DNA from: CBDCUF01 sp965222525
GTDB taxonomy: Bacteria; Pseudomonadota; Alphaproteobacteria; Rickettsiales; UBA8987
Length of the DNA: 64,000 nucleotides
Assembly (NCBI GenBank): GCA_965222525.1
Contig: OZ244955.1
Coordinates: forward strand, 682,001 to 746,000
Direction of reading: 5' to 3'
The position numbers and the translations under genes are program-made. Numbering within the stretch: position 1 is the first letter of the stretch; each line of letters starts with the position of its first letter. Under the pieces are notes generated by a model. That model was given only the letters and a program-made list of their open reading frames with translations, was not told the DNA's origin and searched no databases. Positions 8,267 to 17,112 of this stretch are shown here, piece after piece.

Positions 8267-9757
8267 TTATGCAAATTTTATGGCATTCTGTGCGGCGGCA
8301 ATCAATGCACCGGCCTTGTTTTCGGTCTCCATAAACTCAGCTTCGGCATCACTATCGGCCACAACGCCACCACCTGCCTGTACATATAACACACCGTCCC
8401 TGATCAGCCCTGTACGCAATGCAATACAGCTATCCATATCACCACCGGCGGAAAAATACCCCACAGTACCGCCGTAAAAGCTACGTTTCTCCTGCTCAAG
8501 CTCGTCTATAATTTCCATCGCCCGTATCTTGGGCGCACCGCTTACCGTACCAGCCGGAAACCCTGCTATCAGCGCATCAATCGCATCCTTATCCGTAGCA
8601 ATCCTGCCCTCAACATTGGAAACTATATGCATCACATGCGAATAGCGCTCCACCACCATCCGCTCGGTTACTTGAACACTGCCGGTCTGCGCCACACGCC
8701 CGACATCATTACGCCCCAGATCAAGCAGCATAAGATGCTCGGCCAGCTCCTTCTCATCAGCCAGTAAATCCTGCTCCAGCGCCTTGTCCTCGGCCGGATT
8801 GGAGCCGCGCTTGCGAGTGCCGGCCAGCGGACGGATAGTAACCGTATCATCCTGCAACCGTACCAGTATCTCCGGACTCGAGCCGATAAGCGAAAAGTCC
8901 TTGAGATGCACATAAAACAGATATGGCGATGGATTCAGATGACGCAGCGAGCGGTAGAAAGCAAATGGATGCAGGTCAAATTTCGCCGAAAGCCGGCGGG
9001 AAGGCACCACCTGAAATATATCACCGGCAATTATATACTCCTTCGCCTTCTCTACGATTTTATGATAGTCATCCCTGCCGGTGTGGGAGTTAAATTCAAG
9101 CTTCCCTACCGCATCTGCTGCATAATATTTGGAAAATATCGAACGTTTCAGGCTTATATTAAGCGCTTCAACAATCGCGGAAATCCGTTCCTGCGCCTGT
9201 TTATATGCTGTTTCTGCATCTTCACCGCCACCCCATACCGGTGTGATGATAATAGCCTGGTCCTTTACCGAATCAAATATGACAGTGATTTTCGGGCGGA
9301 TATATATGCTCTGCGCTATGCCGATATTGTCAGGGTTTTCATCCGGCAGCTTCTCCATCAGCTTGACCATATCATACCCCATATAGCCAAACAGACCGGC
9401 AGCCATAGGAGGCAGCGCATCCGGTATATCAATTTGTGACTCGCTGACCAGCCTGCGCAGGGATGCAAATACATCCTCCGCTTCCGGTGCAAACTCACCG
9501 TCCCCACGCTTAATCTCGGCCTTACCATCAACACAGCGCCATATTATATCGGGATCGAGGGCGATTATCGAATAGCGGGCACGGGTCTCGCCACCCTCCA
9601 CCGACTCAAACAACAGGTGATACTCACTCTCCTCCATAAGCTTGAGCATGGCGGTAACCGGGGTCTCCAGGTCAGTCAGGAGCTCCGCCCATACCAGTTG
9701 CGCCTGCCCCCTGGCATGTTTTACGGAGAATTCATCTATTTCAGGAAAGAATTTCAT
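8267..9757 (-). CDS. trpE: anthranilate synthase component I
   Basis: A 496-residue chorismate-binding enzyme that, with the TrpG amidotransferase, converts chorismate and glutamine to anthranilate, the first step of tryptophan synthesis. The Trp-feedback site region LLESVEGGETRARYSIIALDP is replaced here by the close variant LFESVEGGETRARYSIIALDP (residues about 49-69). Catalytic-domain motifs include GDIFQVVPSRR, SPYLFYV, GSSPEILVRL, RPLAGTRKRG, HLMLLDLGRNDVGRV and FPAGTVSGAPKIRAMEII. No trpG, trpD or trpC is adjacent, so the tryptophan genes are dispersed. I see no leader-peptide attenuator upstream; that space is repeat family A. Confidence 0.95.
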   Translation of the reverse strand: MKFFPEIDEFSVKHARGQAQLVWAELLTDLETPVTAMLKLMEESEYHLLFESVEGGETRARYSIIALDPDIIWRCVDGKAEIKRGDGEFAPEAEDVFASLRRLVSESQIDIPDALPPMAAGLFGYMGYDMVKLMEKLPDENPDNIGIAQSIYIRPKITVIFDSVKDQAIIITPVWGGGEDAETAYKQAQERISAIVEALNISLKRSIFSKYYAADAVGKLEFNSHTGRDDYHKIVEKAKEYIIAGDIFQVVPSRRLSAKFDLHPFAFYRSLRHLNPSPYLFYVHLKDFSLIGSSPEILVRLQDDTVTIRPLAGTRKRGSNPAEDKALEQDLLADEKELAEHLMLLDLGRNDVGRVAQTGSVQVTERMVVERYSHVMHIVSNVEGRIATDKDAIDALIAGFPAGTVSGAPKIRAMEIIDELEQEKRSFYGGTVGYFSAGGDMDSCIALRTGLIRDGVLYVQAGGGVVADSDAEAEFMETENKAGALIAAAQNAIKFA

Positions 9758-9781
9758 TATTTGTCAAGTTTTGTTGGAAAT

Positions 9782-9997
9782 CCTCCCCCGCTTGCGGGGG
9801 AGGCAAGAAATCCAGGGATTTTCAATCCTTAGGATTTCTGGTGGGGGAATAAATAAGTGCAAAGTGTTGAGTGCTAGGTCTCCTGTTGCAAACTCTCAGC
9901 ACTAAACACACAGCACTCGGCACCTCATCATTCCCTCCCCGAAAATCTGGAAAGCATAGCTTTCTCAGATTTTCTCCCCTCCCGCAAGCGGGAGGGG
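9782..9997. repeat. palindromic repeat family A, copy 2
   Basis: It has the same architecture as 3757-3981: a left hairpin CCTCCCCCGCTTGCGGGGG, AAGAAATCC / GGATTTCTGGTGGGGGAAT, a core of AGTGTTGAGTGCTAGG / CTCTCAGCACT words, then CATTCCCTCCCCGAAAATCTG and a right hairpin CCTCCCGCAAGCGGGAGGG. It fills the space between the M16 peptidase stop (one base away) and the trpE start, and is the only notable structure there. Confidence 0.85.
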
Positions 9998-9998
9998 G

Positions 9999-11330
9999 TT
10001 ACTCCGGATACAATTTCCCGGTCACGGAGCGTTCGGGTTTGAAGATATATTCTGCGGCAGCGGTAATTTGCGCAGAAGTTACATTATCAACCATAACAGG
10101 CCAGTTTTCAATATATGATGTATCCAGGCCGGAGACCAGTACCCTGCCATATATATGTGCCATATTCTGCAATCCATCCTGCGCATAGATAGCCTCTGCT
10201 TTCAGCTTTTTCTGCGCACGCTGTAATTCCTTATTTGTAACCCCCTCATCCAGAATTGCCTTTAATTCCTGTTTTACCGCTGCTTCCACCCTGGCAAAAT
10301 CAACATCCTTTGCCGGCACGACATACAGTGTAAATGAAGTCGGTCCCAGTGAAATATCATCATAATAAGCATAGGCCTGCAATGCCAGTTTCTTTTCCAC
10401 TACCAGCGATTGATACAGCCTGCCGGTTTCGCTGCCACCCAGCACTTCCGCCAGCAATACCAGCGGCAGCGCATGTTCGCTCTTGCCATATGTACTGCTC
10501 GGTGCCAGATACATCCTTATCCATTCCGGCTCCCTTACCTTCTCATCCTGCACTGTAACCTCACGAAATGCCGAAGGTTGTGGCTCCATGGGGATTTCCC
10601 TTGGCGGGGTATCCTGCGCCGGGATATTGCCGTAATATCTCTCCGCCAGCGGACGCAATTCCTCTGCCGTAATATCGCCTGCAACAATAAGCACTGCATT
10701 ATTCGGTGCATAATATTTACGGTAAAATGCCCCGGTATCATGCAGTGTAAATTGCTCTATCTCATGCCGCCAGCCGATTGTAGGCTTGTTATATGGATGG
10801 TTGAGGTAAAGTGCCGCCCGCATCTGCTCGGTGAGCTTGTTGCGCGGCTTGTTATCAATCCGCGAACTGCGCTCCTCCAGCACAACATCACGCTCACGGG
10901 TAACCAGCTCTTCATCAAGCTGTAGGCCGGTCATCCGGTCAGCCTCCAGCATCATCGCAAGTGCCAGATTCTCCCGCGCAATATTCTGGAAATAGGTGGT
11001 GTTATCCTGTGTGGTGAATGCATTATCATTACCGCCGAAATTGGCTATCAGTGAGGAGAATTCACCAGGCTGCAGATTTTCCGTCCCGCGAAACATCAGA
11101 TGCTCCAGAAAATGCGCTATACCGGATTTGCCAGGCTCTTCGTCAATTGCCCCGACCTTGTACCATAACATATGCGAAACCGCCGCCACCCTGGGATTGG
11201 GAATCACATAAACCTCCAGCCCGTTACCCAGCGTAAAATTCTCCACCCTGGGCGGATTGGCATGGGCAGGCGACAGGCAGACCAGTAACAGTACGAGAAT
11301 CGGGAGGATGTTTGTTATGATTTTGTTCAT
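9999..11330 (-). CDS. secreted M16 family zinc metallopeptidase (pitrilysin-like)
   Basis: From the chosen ATG the protein has 443 residues. A signal peptide (MNKIITNILPILVLLLVCLS, cut near AHA) is followed by the inverted zinc motif HFLEH (H73, E76, H77) and the downstream glutamate region TRERDVVLEERSSRID. One M16 N-terminal domain and one M16C domain (Peptidase_M16_C, about 190-370) are present, the usual single-chain processing-peptidase-like layout. Many alphaproteobacteria carry two such genes in tandem; only one is here. A GTG six codons upstream would place the start within a dispersed repeat, so I prefer the internal ATG. Confidence 0.9.
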   Translation of the reverse strand: MNKIITNILPILVLLLVCLSPAHANPPRVENFTLGNGLEVYVIPNPRVAAVSHMLWYKVGAIDEEPGKSGIAHFLEHLMFRGTENLQPGEFSSLIANFGGNDNAFTTQDNTTYFQNIARENLALAMMLEADRMTGLQLDEELVTRERDVVLEERSSRIDNKPRNKLTEQMRAALYLNHPYNKPTIGWRHEIEQFTLHDTGAFYRKYYAPNNAVLIVAGDITAEELRPLAERYYGNIPAQDTPPREIPMEPQPSAFREVTVQDEKVREPEWIRMYLAPSSTYGKSEHALPLVLLAEVLGGSETGRLYQSLVVEKKLALQAYAYYDDISLGPTSFTLYVVPAKDVDFARVEAAVKQELKAILDEGVTNKELQRAQKKLKAEAIYAQDGLQNMAHIYGRVLVSGLDTSYIENWPVMVDNVTSAQITAAAEYIFKPERSVTGKLYPE

Positions 11331-11343
11331 AGTTACGATTACT

Positions 11344-11499
11344 GTCACCCCGGATGGTATGTTTTCTCCAAATTTTAATTTGGTAAGAAAACACCATTCC
11401 CGGGGTTATTATATAAGTCACGGAATTGTACAGGTAACCCCGAGAACGTTATTTTGTTACCAAATCACAGATTTGGACAAAATATACGTCCGGGGTGAC
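11344..11499. repeat. palindromic repeat family B, copy 1
   Basis: It begins GTCACCCCGGATGGTATG and ends ATACGTCCGGGGTGAC, giving complementary outer arms. Inside each half is a smaller hairpin (TCCAAATTTTAATTTGGTA; TACCAAATCACAGATTTGG), and ACACCATTCCCGGGGTTA pairs with TAACCCCGAGAACG. Copies with the same shell but different short centres lie at 28673-28821 and 60851-61004. This copy reaches to within 14 bp of the M16 start codon. Confidence 0.85.
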
Positions 11500-11507
11500 A
11501 TACATTA

Positions 11508-12185
11508 TCATCCGTTTTCGTAAAACTCCTCACCTGTTCGGATTTTATCGCGGCCGGTTTGTTCACGCCAGTTATTGGTGTCGCGCAGGGAGTAGATACA
11601 GCCGCAATATTCCTGTTTGTAGAAATTCTCATCCTTGGCGATTTCATACATGCGCTGAGAACCACCATTCTTGCGCCAGTTATATGTCCAGTAGGTTACG
11701 CCCGGATAGTGCGCAGCCGCACGCACACCGCAATCATTTATCTGCGCCATATTCTTCCAGCGTGAGATGCCCAGACTGCTGGTTATGGTATTAAACCCGT
11801 TTTCATATGCGTAAAGCGCGGTGCGCTCGAAGCGCATATCAAAACACATGGTGCAGCGGATACCGCGTTCTGGCTCGTTCTCCATACCACGGGCGCGGGC
11901 AAACCAGTTTTGTACATCATAATCGGCGTCAATAAAGGGAATACCAAGCTTCTCGGCATAGCGGATATTCTCGCTCTTGCGGATTTCATATTCCTTTTTG
12001 GGGTGGATATTGGGGTTATAGAAGAAAATCGTCAGGTCAATGCCGGAATATACCATAGCCTCAATCAGCTCACCCGAACACGGCGCGCAGCAGCTATGCA
12101 GCAATACCCTGTTATCCCCATCCGGCGGGGTAAGTATGGTTCGGTTCTGTGCGAACATAAGGGAGAAAATAACACAGGGGCGCAC
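11508..12185 (-). CDS. queH: epoxyqueuosine reductase QueH
   Basis: A 225-residue QueH (formerly DUF208) protein, which reduces epoxyqueuosine to queuosine in tRNA anticodons and is the non-cobalamin alternative to QueG. Conserved cysteine pairs are visible: SCCAPCSGE (residues about 32-40), RCTMCFDMR and EYCGCIYS, the set thought to bind the iron-sulfur cluster and second metal. FYNPNIHPKKEYEIRK and SSLGISRWKN are also family features. The first codon is GTG; an ATG nine codons downstream (12158) is an alternative, and neither has a strong ribosome-binding site. Confidence 0.92.
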   Translation of the reverse strand: MRPCVIFSLMFAQNRTILTPPDGDNRVLLHSCCAPCSGELIEAMVYSGIDLTIFFYNPNIHPKKEYEIRKSENIRYAEKLGIPFIDADYDVQNWFARARGMENEPERGIRCTMCFDMRFERTALYAYENGFNTITSSLGISRWKNMAQINDCGVRAAAHYPGVTYWTYNWRKNGGSQRMYEIAKDENFYKQEYCGCIYSLRDTNNWREQTGRDKIRTGEEFYENG

Positions 12186-12227
12186 GGTTGGCTACTGGTA
12201 TTTAGCCATGGTCATTATGACCATTCA

Positions 12228-12258
12228 CTAGACTCTAGACTCCAGATTCTAACCACTC
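12228..12258. repeat. word-like simple repeat
   Basis: CACTAGACTCTAGACTCC and AGATTCTAACCACTCAAC are tandem variants of one short word (AGACTCTAG/AGACTCCAG). The same word appears at 4722-4746. It sits between queH and the M23 peptidase gene and resembles the variable cores of the larger palindromic families. Confidence 0.5.
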
Positions 12259-12260
12259 AA

Positions 12261-13769
12261 CTACCGACTCACCAGCATCTTGCTTGGCGTATCCTTGAGC
12301 AGGGCGATAACTTCCTGCTGTTTTTCCTTGAAGGCGGAGAGTTCGGTTTTATTGAGCTTGCGTCCAGGCGGGATATTGACCTTCTGCGGATTGACCTGCT
12401 TGCCGTTACGGTGAATTTCATAATGCAGATGCGGTCCGGTAGATGCTCCGGTGCTGCCGACATATGCAACAACCTGCCCCTGTTTTACCCTGCGCCCCTT
12501 TTTCATACCGCGGGCAAACCGGCTGGCATGGGCATAGGCGGTGGAATATTCGGCATTATGCTTGATTTTGACATATTTACCATAGCCGCCATTGCGTCCG
12601 ATAAATACAATCCGCCCGTCACCGGCGGCATAAATCGGTGTGCCGGTGGGAGCGGCAAAATCAGTGCCCTTATGCATTCTGGTATAGCCGGATATCGGAT
12701 GTTTGCGCACCCCGAAATGCGATGAAATTATCGCACCATTTATCGGGGTTTTCATCAGCGCCTTACGTATCGAGCGCCCTTCCCCGGTAAAGTAATCGGC
12801 GTCCTCATCCTTGCCGGTGGGGGAGAAGCGGTACAGTTTGATATCTCGCCCGCGCACGGTCAGGGAGGCATATATCATATTGCCGTCCTGTACTTTCTCA
12901 CCTTCATTATCATAATGCTCCTCATAGAGAATCTCAAACTTGTTACCTTTCCTTATATCACGCTGGAAATCGACATCAAAACTCAGGAACTTTACCGCTT
13001 CCTGTAATATATTGGGTGGAATCTTGAGGCTATCGGCCAGTTGTGCCAGACTGTTTTCAATCTCGCCCTCGGCACGGAAAGTGCGTTTTTCCAGTTCCTT
13101 ATCTACAATCCGTGACTCAAACTTCTCTTCATCATTTCTGAAAACTTCGATATATCTGGTTGGCTCCTCGATACGCAATGATACAAATTCAGCCTCCCCT
13201 TCGGATTCCTTTGTGTCTTTTTCCGTGCCCGCTTCACCTATATTTTCCTTGAATATAACCGCAACCTCATGTCCTGCACGCAAATTTTTCGGGTTAAAGG
13301 TCTTGGCCAGTGCCTTGCCGGCGAAAAATGCTTCCCTGCGGTCAACACCGGCCCTGGTCAGGATATTGGTGAAATTATCCCCCTTTTTCACCACTGTATC
13401 ATAGATATATTCAGAATAATCAGGGGCGGCAAGCTCCTCTATCTTGTTGTTGCCATTGGTATAATTCTCCGGTTCGGTATTCTCTTCCGACAGGTTTTTG
13501 TCCGCTGCCGCACCTTCAGGAAGTTCGGATGGCAGGAAACCAAGGCTCACCGCAGAGTGCTCCGCATCGCTTGCACCAACGGCAGGCTCAGCCTGATTCG
13601 CCTGGGCAGCAAGCATTTCCTCACGCAGTTGTTGGCGTAAATCCTCTCTGGAGGGGGTAATCAGGTAGTTCAGCCCGATACCCAGCAGGAACATCGCCAC
13701 CCCGTAGAGTACAAGCAGCTTCTTATTCTTGTGCAGGGAGGAGATATGATTGCCGACCCGTTTAATCAT
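12261..13769 (-). CDS. inner-membrane-anchored M23 family metallopeptidase
   Basis: A 502-residue protein of the MepM/DipM type. A short cytoplasmic tail and one transmembrane segment (about 19-36) lead to a periplasmic region. Residues 120-175 resemble a LysM/OapA-like peptidoglycan-binding domain (VKKGDNFTNILTRAGV), and 345-460 form the M23 domain with H366 and D370 (MHKGTDFAAP) and H447/H449 (GPHLHYEI) as zinc ligands and catalytic residues. It should cut peptidoglycan cross-bridges or regulate such cutting during growth and division. The central acidic linker (180-235) is low in conservation. Confidence 0.92.
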   Translation of the reverse strand: MIKRVGNHISSLHKNKKLLVLYGVAMFLLGIGLNYLITPSREDLRQQLREEMLAAQANQAEPAVGASDAEHSAVSLGFLPSELPEGAAADKNLSEENTEPENYTNGNNKIEELAAPDYSEYIYDTVVKKGDNFTNILTRAGVDRREAFFAGKALAKTFNPKNLRAGHEVAVIFKENIGEAGTEKDTKESEGEAEFVSLRIEEPTRYIEVFRNDEEKFESRIVDKELEKRTFRAEGEIENSLAQLADSLKIPPNILQEAVKFLSFDVDFQRDIRKGNKFEILYEEHYDNEGEKVQDGNMIYASLTVRGRDIKLYRFSPTGKDEDADYFTGEGRSIRKALMKTPINGAIISSHFGVRKHPISGYTRMHKGTDFAAPTGTPIYAAGDGRIVFIGRNGGYGKYVKIKHNAEYSTAYAHASRFARGMKKGRRVKQGQVVAYVGSTGASTGPHLHYEIHRNGKQVNPQKVNIPPGRKLNKTELSAFKEKQQEVIALLKDTPSKMLVSR

Positions 13770-13875
13770 CCCGCCGAGTATATGGATTGATTTCCTTGAT
13801 GCAAATCAATTTTACATATGAAGGTTAAATATAGTGTTATACTGGGTGTGTGTGGATTTTCTGCTACTGTCCATG

Positions 13876-13903
13876 TCATGTTGAGATTTTCTACTAGCAT
13901 GGT
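13876..13903. repeat. truncated fragment of repeat family E
   Basis: GATTTTCTACTAGCATGGTC matches the left arm of family E (compare 63257-63275), but the rest of the element is missing. It lies between the M23 gene and the mnmG stop. Confidence 0.55.
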
Positions 13904-13910
13904 CTGGTGG

Positions 13911-15779
13911 TTAGGCACTTTTCCTGTTTACATGCACCATAAGGGCCATTACGGCGGCGGGGGTGATGCCGGGGATGCGGGATGCCGCACCGATTGTGGC
14001 CGGCTGTGTTGCGTATAATTTTTCCCGCACTTCATTGGATAGACTTTTTATTTCATTATAATCCGTATTTGCCGGGATATGCAGGTTTTCATCCTTCCTG
14101 AACTGGCGGATATCAGCTTCCTGACGGTTTAAATAACCGGAATATAATGCTTCGATTTCAAGCTGCTGGATAATATCTGCCTGCCATTCTGACATATCAC
14201 CGGCAGCATCCGGCCATATTTCCACCAGTTTGGAAAAGTCCACATCCGGATAGGCCAGTAATTGCATTGCACTGCGAGCCACTCCGTCCTGTGAGATATT
14301 TATCCCGTACTCGGTGGCTTGCTTCGGGCTTACTTTCAGTGAGTGAAGTGCCTCCCGTGCCGTATCAAGTGCATCCGCCTTCTCCTCAAACGTTACCCGC
14401 CGTTCCTCTCCGACAATGCCGGCCTTAATACCCTTATCCGTCAGGCGTAAATCGGCATTATCCGCCCGCAGGCTCAGACGATATTCTGCCCGTGAAGTAA
14501 ACATACGGTATGGCTCGCTGGTTCCCAGCGTAATCAAATCATCAATCAGCACCCCGATATAGGCCTCGCTGCGGTCAAGTGTGAAAGGCTCCCGGCCTGC
14601 CGCAGACAGTCCGGCATTAGCCCCTGCAATCAACCCCTGCGCCCCGGCCTCCTCATAGCCGGTCGTGCCGTTAATCTGTCCGGCAAGATAAAGCCCTGAA
14701 ATCCTTTTGGTCTCGAGCGTATTGCGCAATTCACGCGGGTCGACAAAATCATATTCAATCGCATAGCCGGGGCGAATCATCACCGCATTCTCCAGCCCCC
14801 TGATATGCTTCAGAAGCGCCAGCTGCACATCCTCCGGCAGTGAGGTGGAAATCCCGTTCGGATAAATCGTATCATCATCCAACCCCTCCGGCTCCAGGAA
14901 AATCTGGTGACGCGGCTTGTCGGTAAACCGCATGATTTTATCCTCAATAGAAGGGCAATAGCGCGGACCAGTGCCTTCAATCTGCCCGGAAAACATCGGC
15001 GCTCGGTCTATGTTATCACGGATAATTTTATGAGCCTCGGGAGAGGTATGGGTAATATGGCACCTTATCTGCGCCACTTCTACTTTTTCGGTTAATGTGG
15101 AAAACGGCGTGGGTATTATATCACCGGGCTGTTCCTCCAATATATCCCAGTTGATAGTGCGGCCGTCTATGCGCGGCGGTGTGCCGGTCTTGAGTCTGCC
15201 CAGCCTGAAACCGGCAGCATCCAGAGTTTGCGAAAGCCCGTTGGACGGCGCTTCTCCCGCCCTTCCTGCTGGAACCTGCTTTTCGCCGATATGTATAATG
15301 CCGCGCAGGAATGTTCCGGTAGTGAGAACAATTCTTTTCGCCGGAATATGCGCGCCGTCCGCGGTTATAACCGCCTTGACCCGATTATTTTCTATGGATA
15401 AATCCTCAACCGCTGCCTCCACAACCTCCAGATTGGGGTAGCTGGTAATCATATCCTGCATGGCCTGACGGTATAATTTGCGGTCAGCCTGCGCGCGCGG
15501 ACCCCATACCGCCGGCCCCTTGCTGCGGTTGAGCATGCGGTAATGTATGCCGGCACGGTCGATAACCCGTCCCATAACCCCGTCCAGCGCGTCAATCTCG
15601 CGTACCAGAGTGCCCTTCGCTACCCCGCCAATCGCCGGATTGCATGACATTTCGCCTATAGTGTCGAATTTATGGGTCACCAGCAGGGTCTTCGCACCGG
15701 TGCGCGCAGAGGCAGTCGCAGCCTCACATCCGGCATGCCCCCCGCCTATAACCACCACATCATATGTTTCATTCTGAGC
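13911..15779 (-). CDS. mnmG: tRNA U34 carboxymethylaminomethyl-modifying enzyme MnmG
   Basis: A 622-residue MnmG (GidA) from the chosen GTG. With MnmE it builds cmnm5U or nm5U at the wobble uridine of several tRNAs. The FAD-binding GGGHAGCEAA is near the N-terminus, followed by MSCNPAIGG, KGPAVWGPRAQADR, GTFLRG, CPSIEDKI, LEPEGL and GTTGYEEAGAQGL. The open frame extends 34 codons upstream to 15881, but that part is AT-rich, does not resemble the family, and would exceed the usual length. Directly upstream is only a 3' remnant of mnmE, its functional partner. Confidence 0.95.
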   Translation of the reverse strand, partial: AQNETYDVVVIGGGHAGCEAATASARTGAKTLLVTHKFDTIGEMSCNPAIGGVAKGTLVREIDALDGVMGRVIDRAGIHYRMLNRSKGPAVWGPRAQADRKLYRQAMQDMITSYPNLEVVEAAVEDLSIENNRVKAVITADGAHIPAKRIVLTTGTFLRGIIHIGEKQVPAGRAGEAPSNGLSQTLDAAGFRLGRLKTGTPPRIDGRTINWDILEEQPGDIIPTPFSTLTEKVEVAQIRCHITHTSPEAHKIIRDNIDRAPMFSGQIEGTGPRYCPSIEDKIMRFTDKPRHQIFLEPEGLDDDTIYPNGISTSLPEDVQLALLKHIRGLENAVMIRPGYAIEYDFVDPRELRNTLETKRISGLYLAGQINGTTGYEEAGAQGLIAGANAGLSAAGREPFTLDRSEAYIGVLIDDLITLGTSEPYRMFTSRAEYRLSLRADNADLRLTDKGIKAGIVGEERRVTFEEKADALDTAREALHSLKVSPKQATEYGINISQDGVARSAMQLLAYPDVDFSKLVEIWPDAAGDMSEWQADIIQQLEIEALYSGYLNRQEADIRQFRKDENLHIPANTDYNEIKSLSNEVREKLYATQPATIGAASRIPGITPAAVMALMVHVNRKSA

Positions 15780-15915
15780 CACATCATTAAAGTATGTTAA
15801 TAAACCTAAAATTTCTACTTTTAGTTTATTTTTGTCGTAATCTTGTTTAGTGTGTTGCGTATAATCCACTTTGCAAGCCATTTATACTATGTCAAGAATT
15901 TTATTAAACAGCATC

Positions 15916-16020
15916 TTACTTCCCTATACAGAAACTTGAAAAAACCTTGTCCAGGATATCCTCGACACCTATAGTGCCGGTGATTTTGTCCAGCCATAGG
16001 AGTTCTCTTTTTGAAAGTTT
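15916..16020 (-). pseudogene. mnmE: 3'-terminal remnant of mnmE (tRNA modification GTPase)
   Basis: Translating the minus strand from 16020 to the TAA at 15916-15918 gives about 34 residues ending GVEDILDKVFSSFCIGK. The terminal FxSFCIGK, with the catalytic cysteine, is the diagnostic C-terminus of MnmE/TrmE. A stop codon lies immediately upstream in the same frame (16021-16023), and the GTPase and formyl-THF domains are absent; a 181-residue membrane-protein gene follows instead. So mnmE was deleted except for its last exon-sized tail, leaving the usual mnmE-mnmG neighbourhood broken. An intact copy elsewhere cannot be excluded. Confidence 0.88.
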
Positions 16021-16059
16021 TTAATAAGTAGGCTTAGCTGTGGATATAATTAATTCGTC

Positions 16060-16605
16060 CTAAAACATCCTCCAATATAAATACCCATATAACACACCGT
16101 AAGACACTAGGTTAATCATAAATATGGTGCTGCGAACAGGGGAGTGTCGAGCGTTATGTCCTAGCAATTTACTTAACTTTTTGCATTTGACGTACCATGC
16201 AATATAAAAGAATACAGCAGCAAAATATAAAAATGCAATAGTTAGTACGGCAGGCTGTCTTGGGTCAATTCCACTGTTCCATACTACAATTGTTACAAAG
16301 ATTCCAGTTGCGAGGCAGATAACAAATGCCCATATGTTTGCCATGAGCATTGTTTTGAATATACTGAAAAATTTTACATTTTTTAGTTTTTTGGTAATCC
16401 GTCCAGATAAGTTATTCAGTGCTACTGCCTCCCATAAAGTCATTAATATTGAACTGATTATAGGAATATAAATGAACAGAAAACGTTGAAATGACGGATC
16501 CATCAGTAGTATAGAGGAAAAAGCATATGCTGGGGTGCTTGCAATAAACAGCATAGCAGCAATAAGTGCTGGGAGATGTAAGCTATTTTGAGAAAATATT
16601 TTCAT
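16060..16605 (-). CDS. small multi-pass membrane protein, unknown function
   Basis: A 181-residue, strongly hydrophobic protein with about five membrane segments: residues 8-28, 42-62, 88-110, 120-140 and 160-178. Basic loops (KKLKNVK, KCKKLSKLLGHNARHS) suggest cytoplasmic positions. I recognise no family. It is AT-richer than its neighbours and stands where the body of mnmE would be expected, which hints at acquisition together with the mnmE deletion. The upstream space to 16784 is AT-rich and contains no further gene. Confidence 0.6.
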   Translation of the reverse strand: MKIFSQNSLHLPALIAAMLFIASTPAYAFSSILLMDPSFQRFLFIYIPIISSILMTLWEAVALNNLSGRITKKLKNVKFFSIFKTMLMANIWAFVICLATGIFVTIVVWNSGIDPRQPAVLTIAFLYFAAVFFYIAWYVKCKKLSKLLGHNARHSPVRSTIFMINLVSYGVLYGYLYWRMF

Positions 16606-16784
16606 TATAATCTTTCCAAATTACGTTAGCATATAATTACGCCATTATATACGACAGTGCTAAATCAGACTATCAAATACTTTATTTCAAAAAAAAACAT
16701 TCATACAATCAATCTAAAATTTTGGAATTGCATAAAACCGCGATTTAGATTACTCTGCCTTACGTATAATTATGGGCTATATAG

Positions 16785-17111
16785 ATGAAAACCAAGAACG
16801 CACTTATAGCATTATCGGCATTGGCGCAGGAATCAAGGCTGGCGGTGTTCCGTTTGCTGCTTGAGGATGATTCGGAAGAAGGGGTGCCGGCCGGCGAGAT
16901 TGCCGAAAGGCTTGGTGTGCCGCCTACTACCATGTCTTTCCACCTTTCCCAGCTTAAAACTGCAGGCTTGATAAAATCCAGCAAGCAGGGTAAATCTATC
17001 CTTTATTCCGCCAGCCGTAAAAAAGCCAAGAACCTTGCCAAATATATAACCGGCAAGGATATAATCGGCAGCGGAGTGCTTAGGAATCCTGATAAGAAAT
17101 ATCAATTATAA
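16785..17111 (+). CDS. ArsR family winged-helix transcriptional regulator
   Basis: A 108-residue regulator. LSALAQESRLAVFRLL starts the ArsR fold, GVPAGEIAERLGVPPTTMSFHLSQLKTAGLI (residues about 33-63) is the helix-turn-helix, and SKQGKSILYSASR is the wing. No ArsR-type metal-binding CxC motif is seen, so the ligand is unknown. Its stop is one base before the ATG of trhO, so the two genes are probably one operon under its control. A TATAAT at 16764-16769 may be its -10 element. Confidence 0.9.
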   Translation: MKTKNALIALSALAQESRLAVFRLLLEDDSEEGVPAGEIAERLGVPPTTMSFHLSQLKTAGLIKSSKQGKSILYSASRKKAKNLAKYITGKDIIGSGVLRNPDKKYQL

Positions 17112-17112
17112 C

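Noticed and set aside
8152..8274. N-terminal extension of the secreted Cys-rich protein
   Set aside because: The extra codons run through word-like repeat DNA, while a good ribosome-binding site and signal peptide mark the start at 8151.
15780..15881. 34-residue N-terminal extension of MnmG
   Set aside because: It is AT-rich, unlike the family, and makes the protein too long; GTG at 15779 fits the conserved N-terminus.
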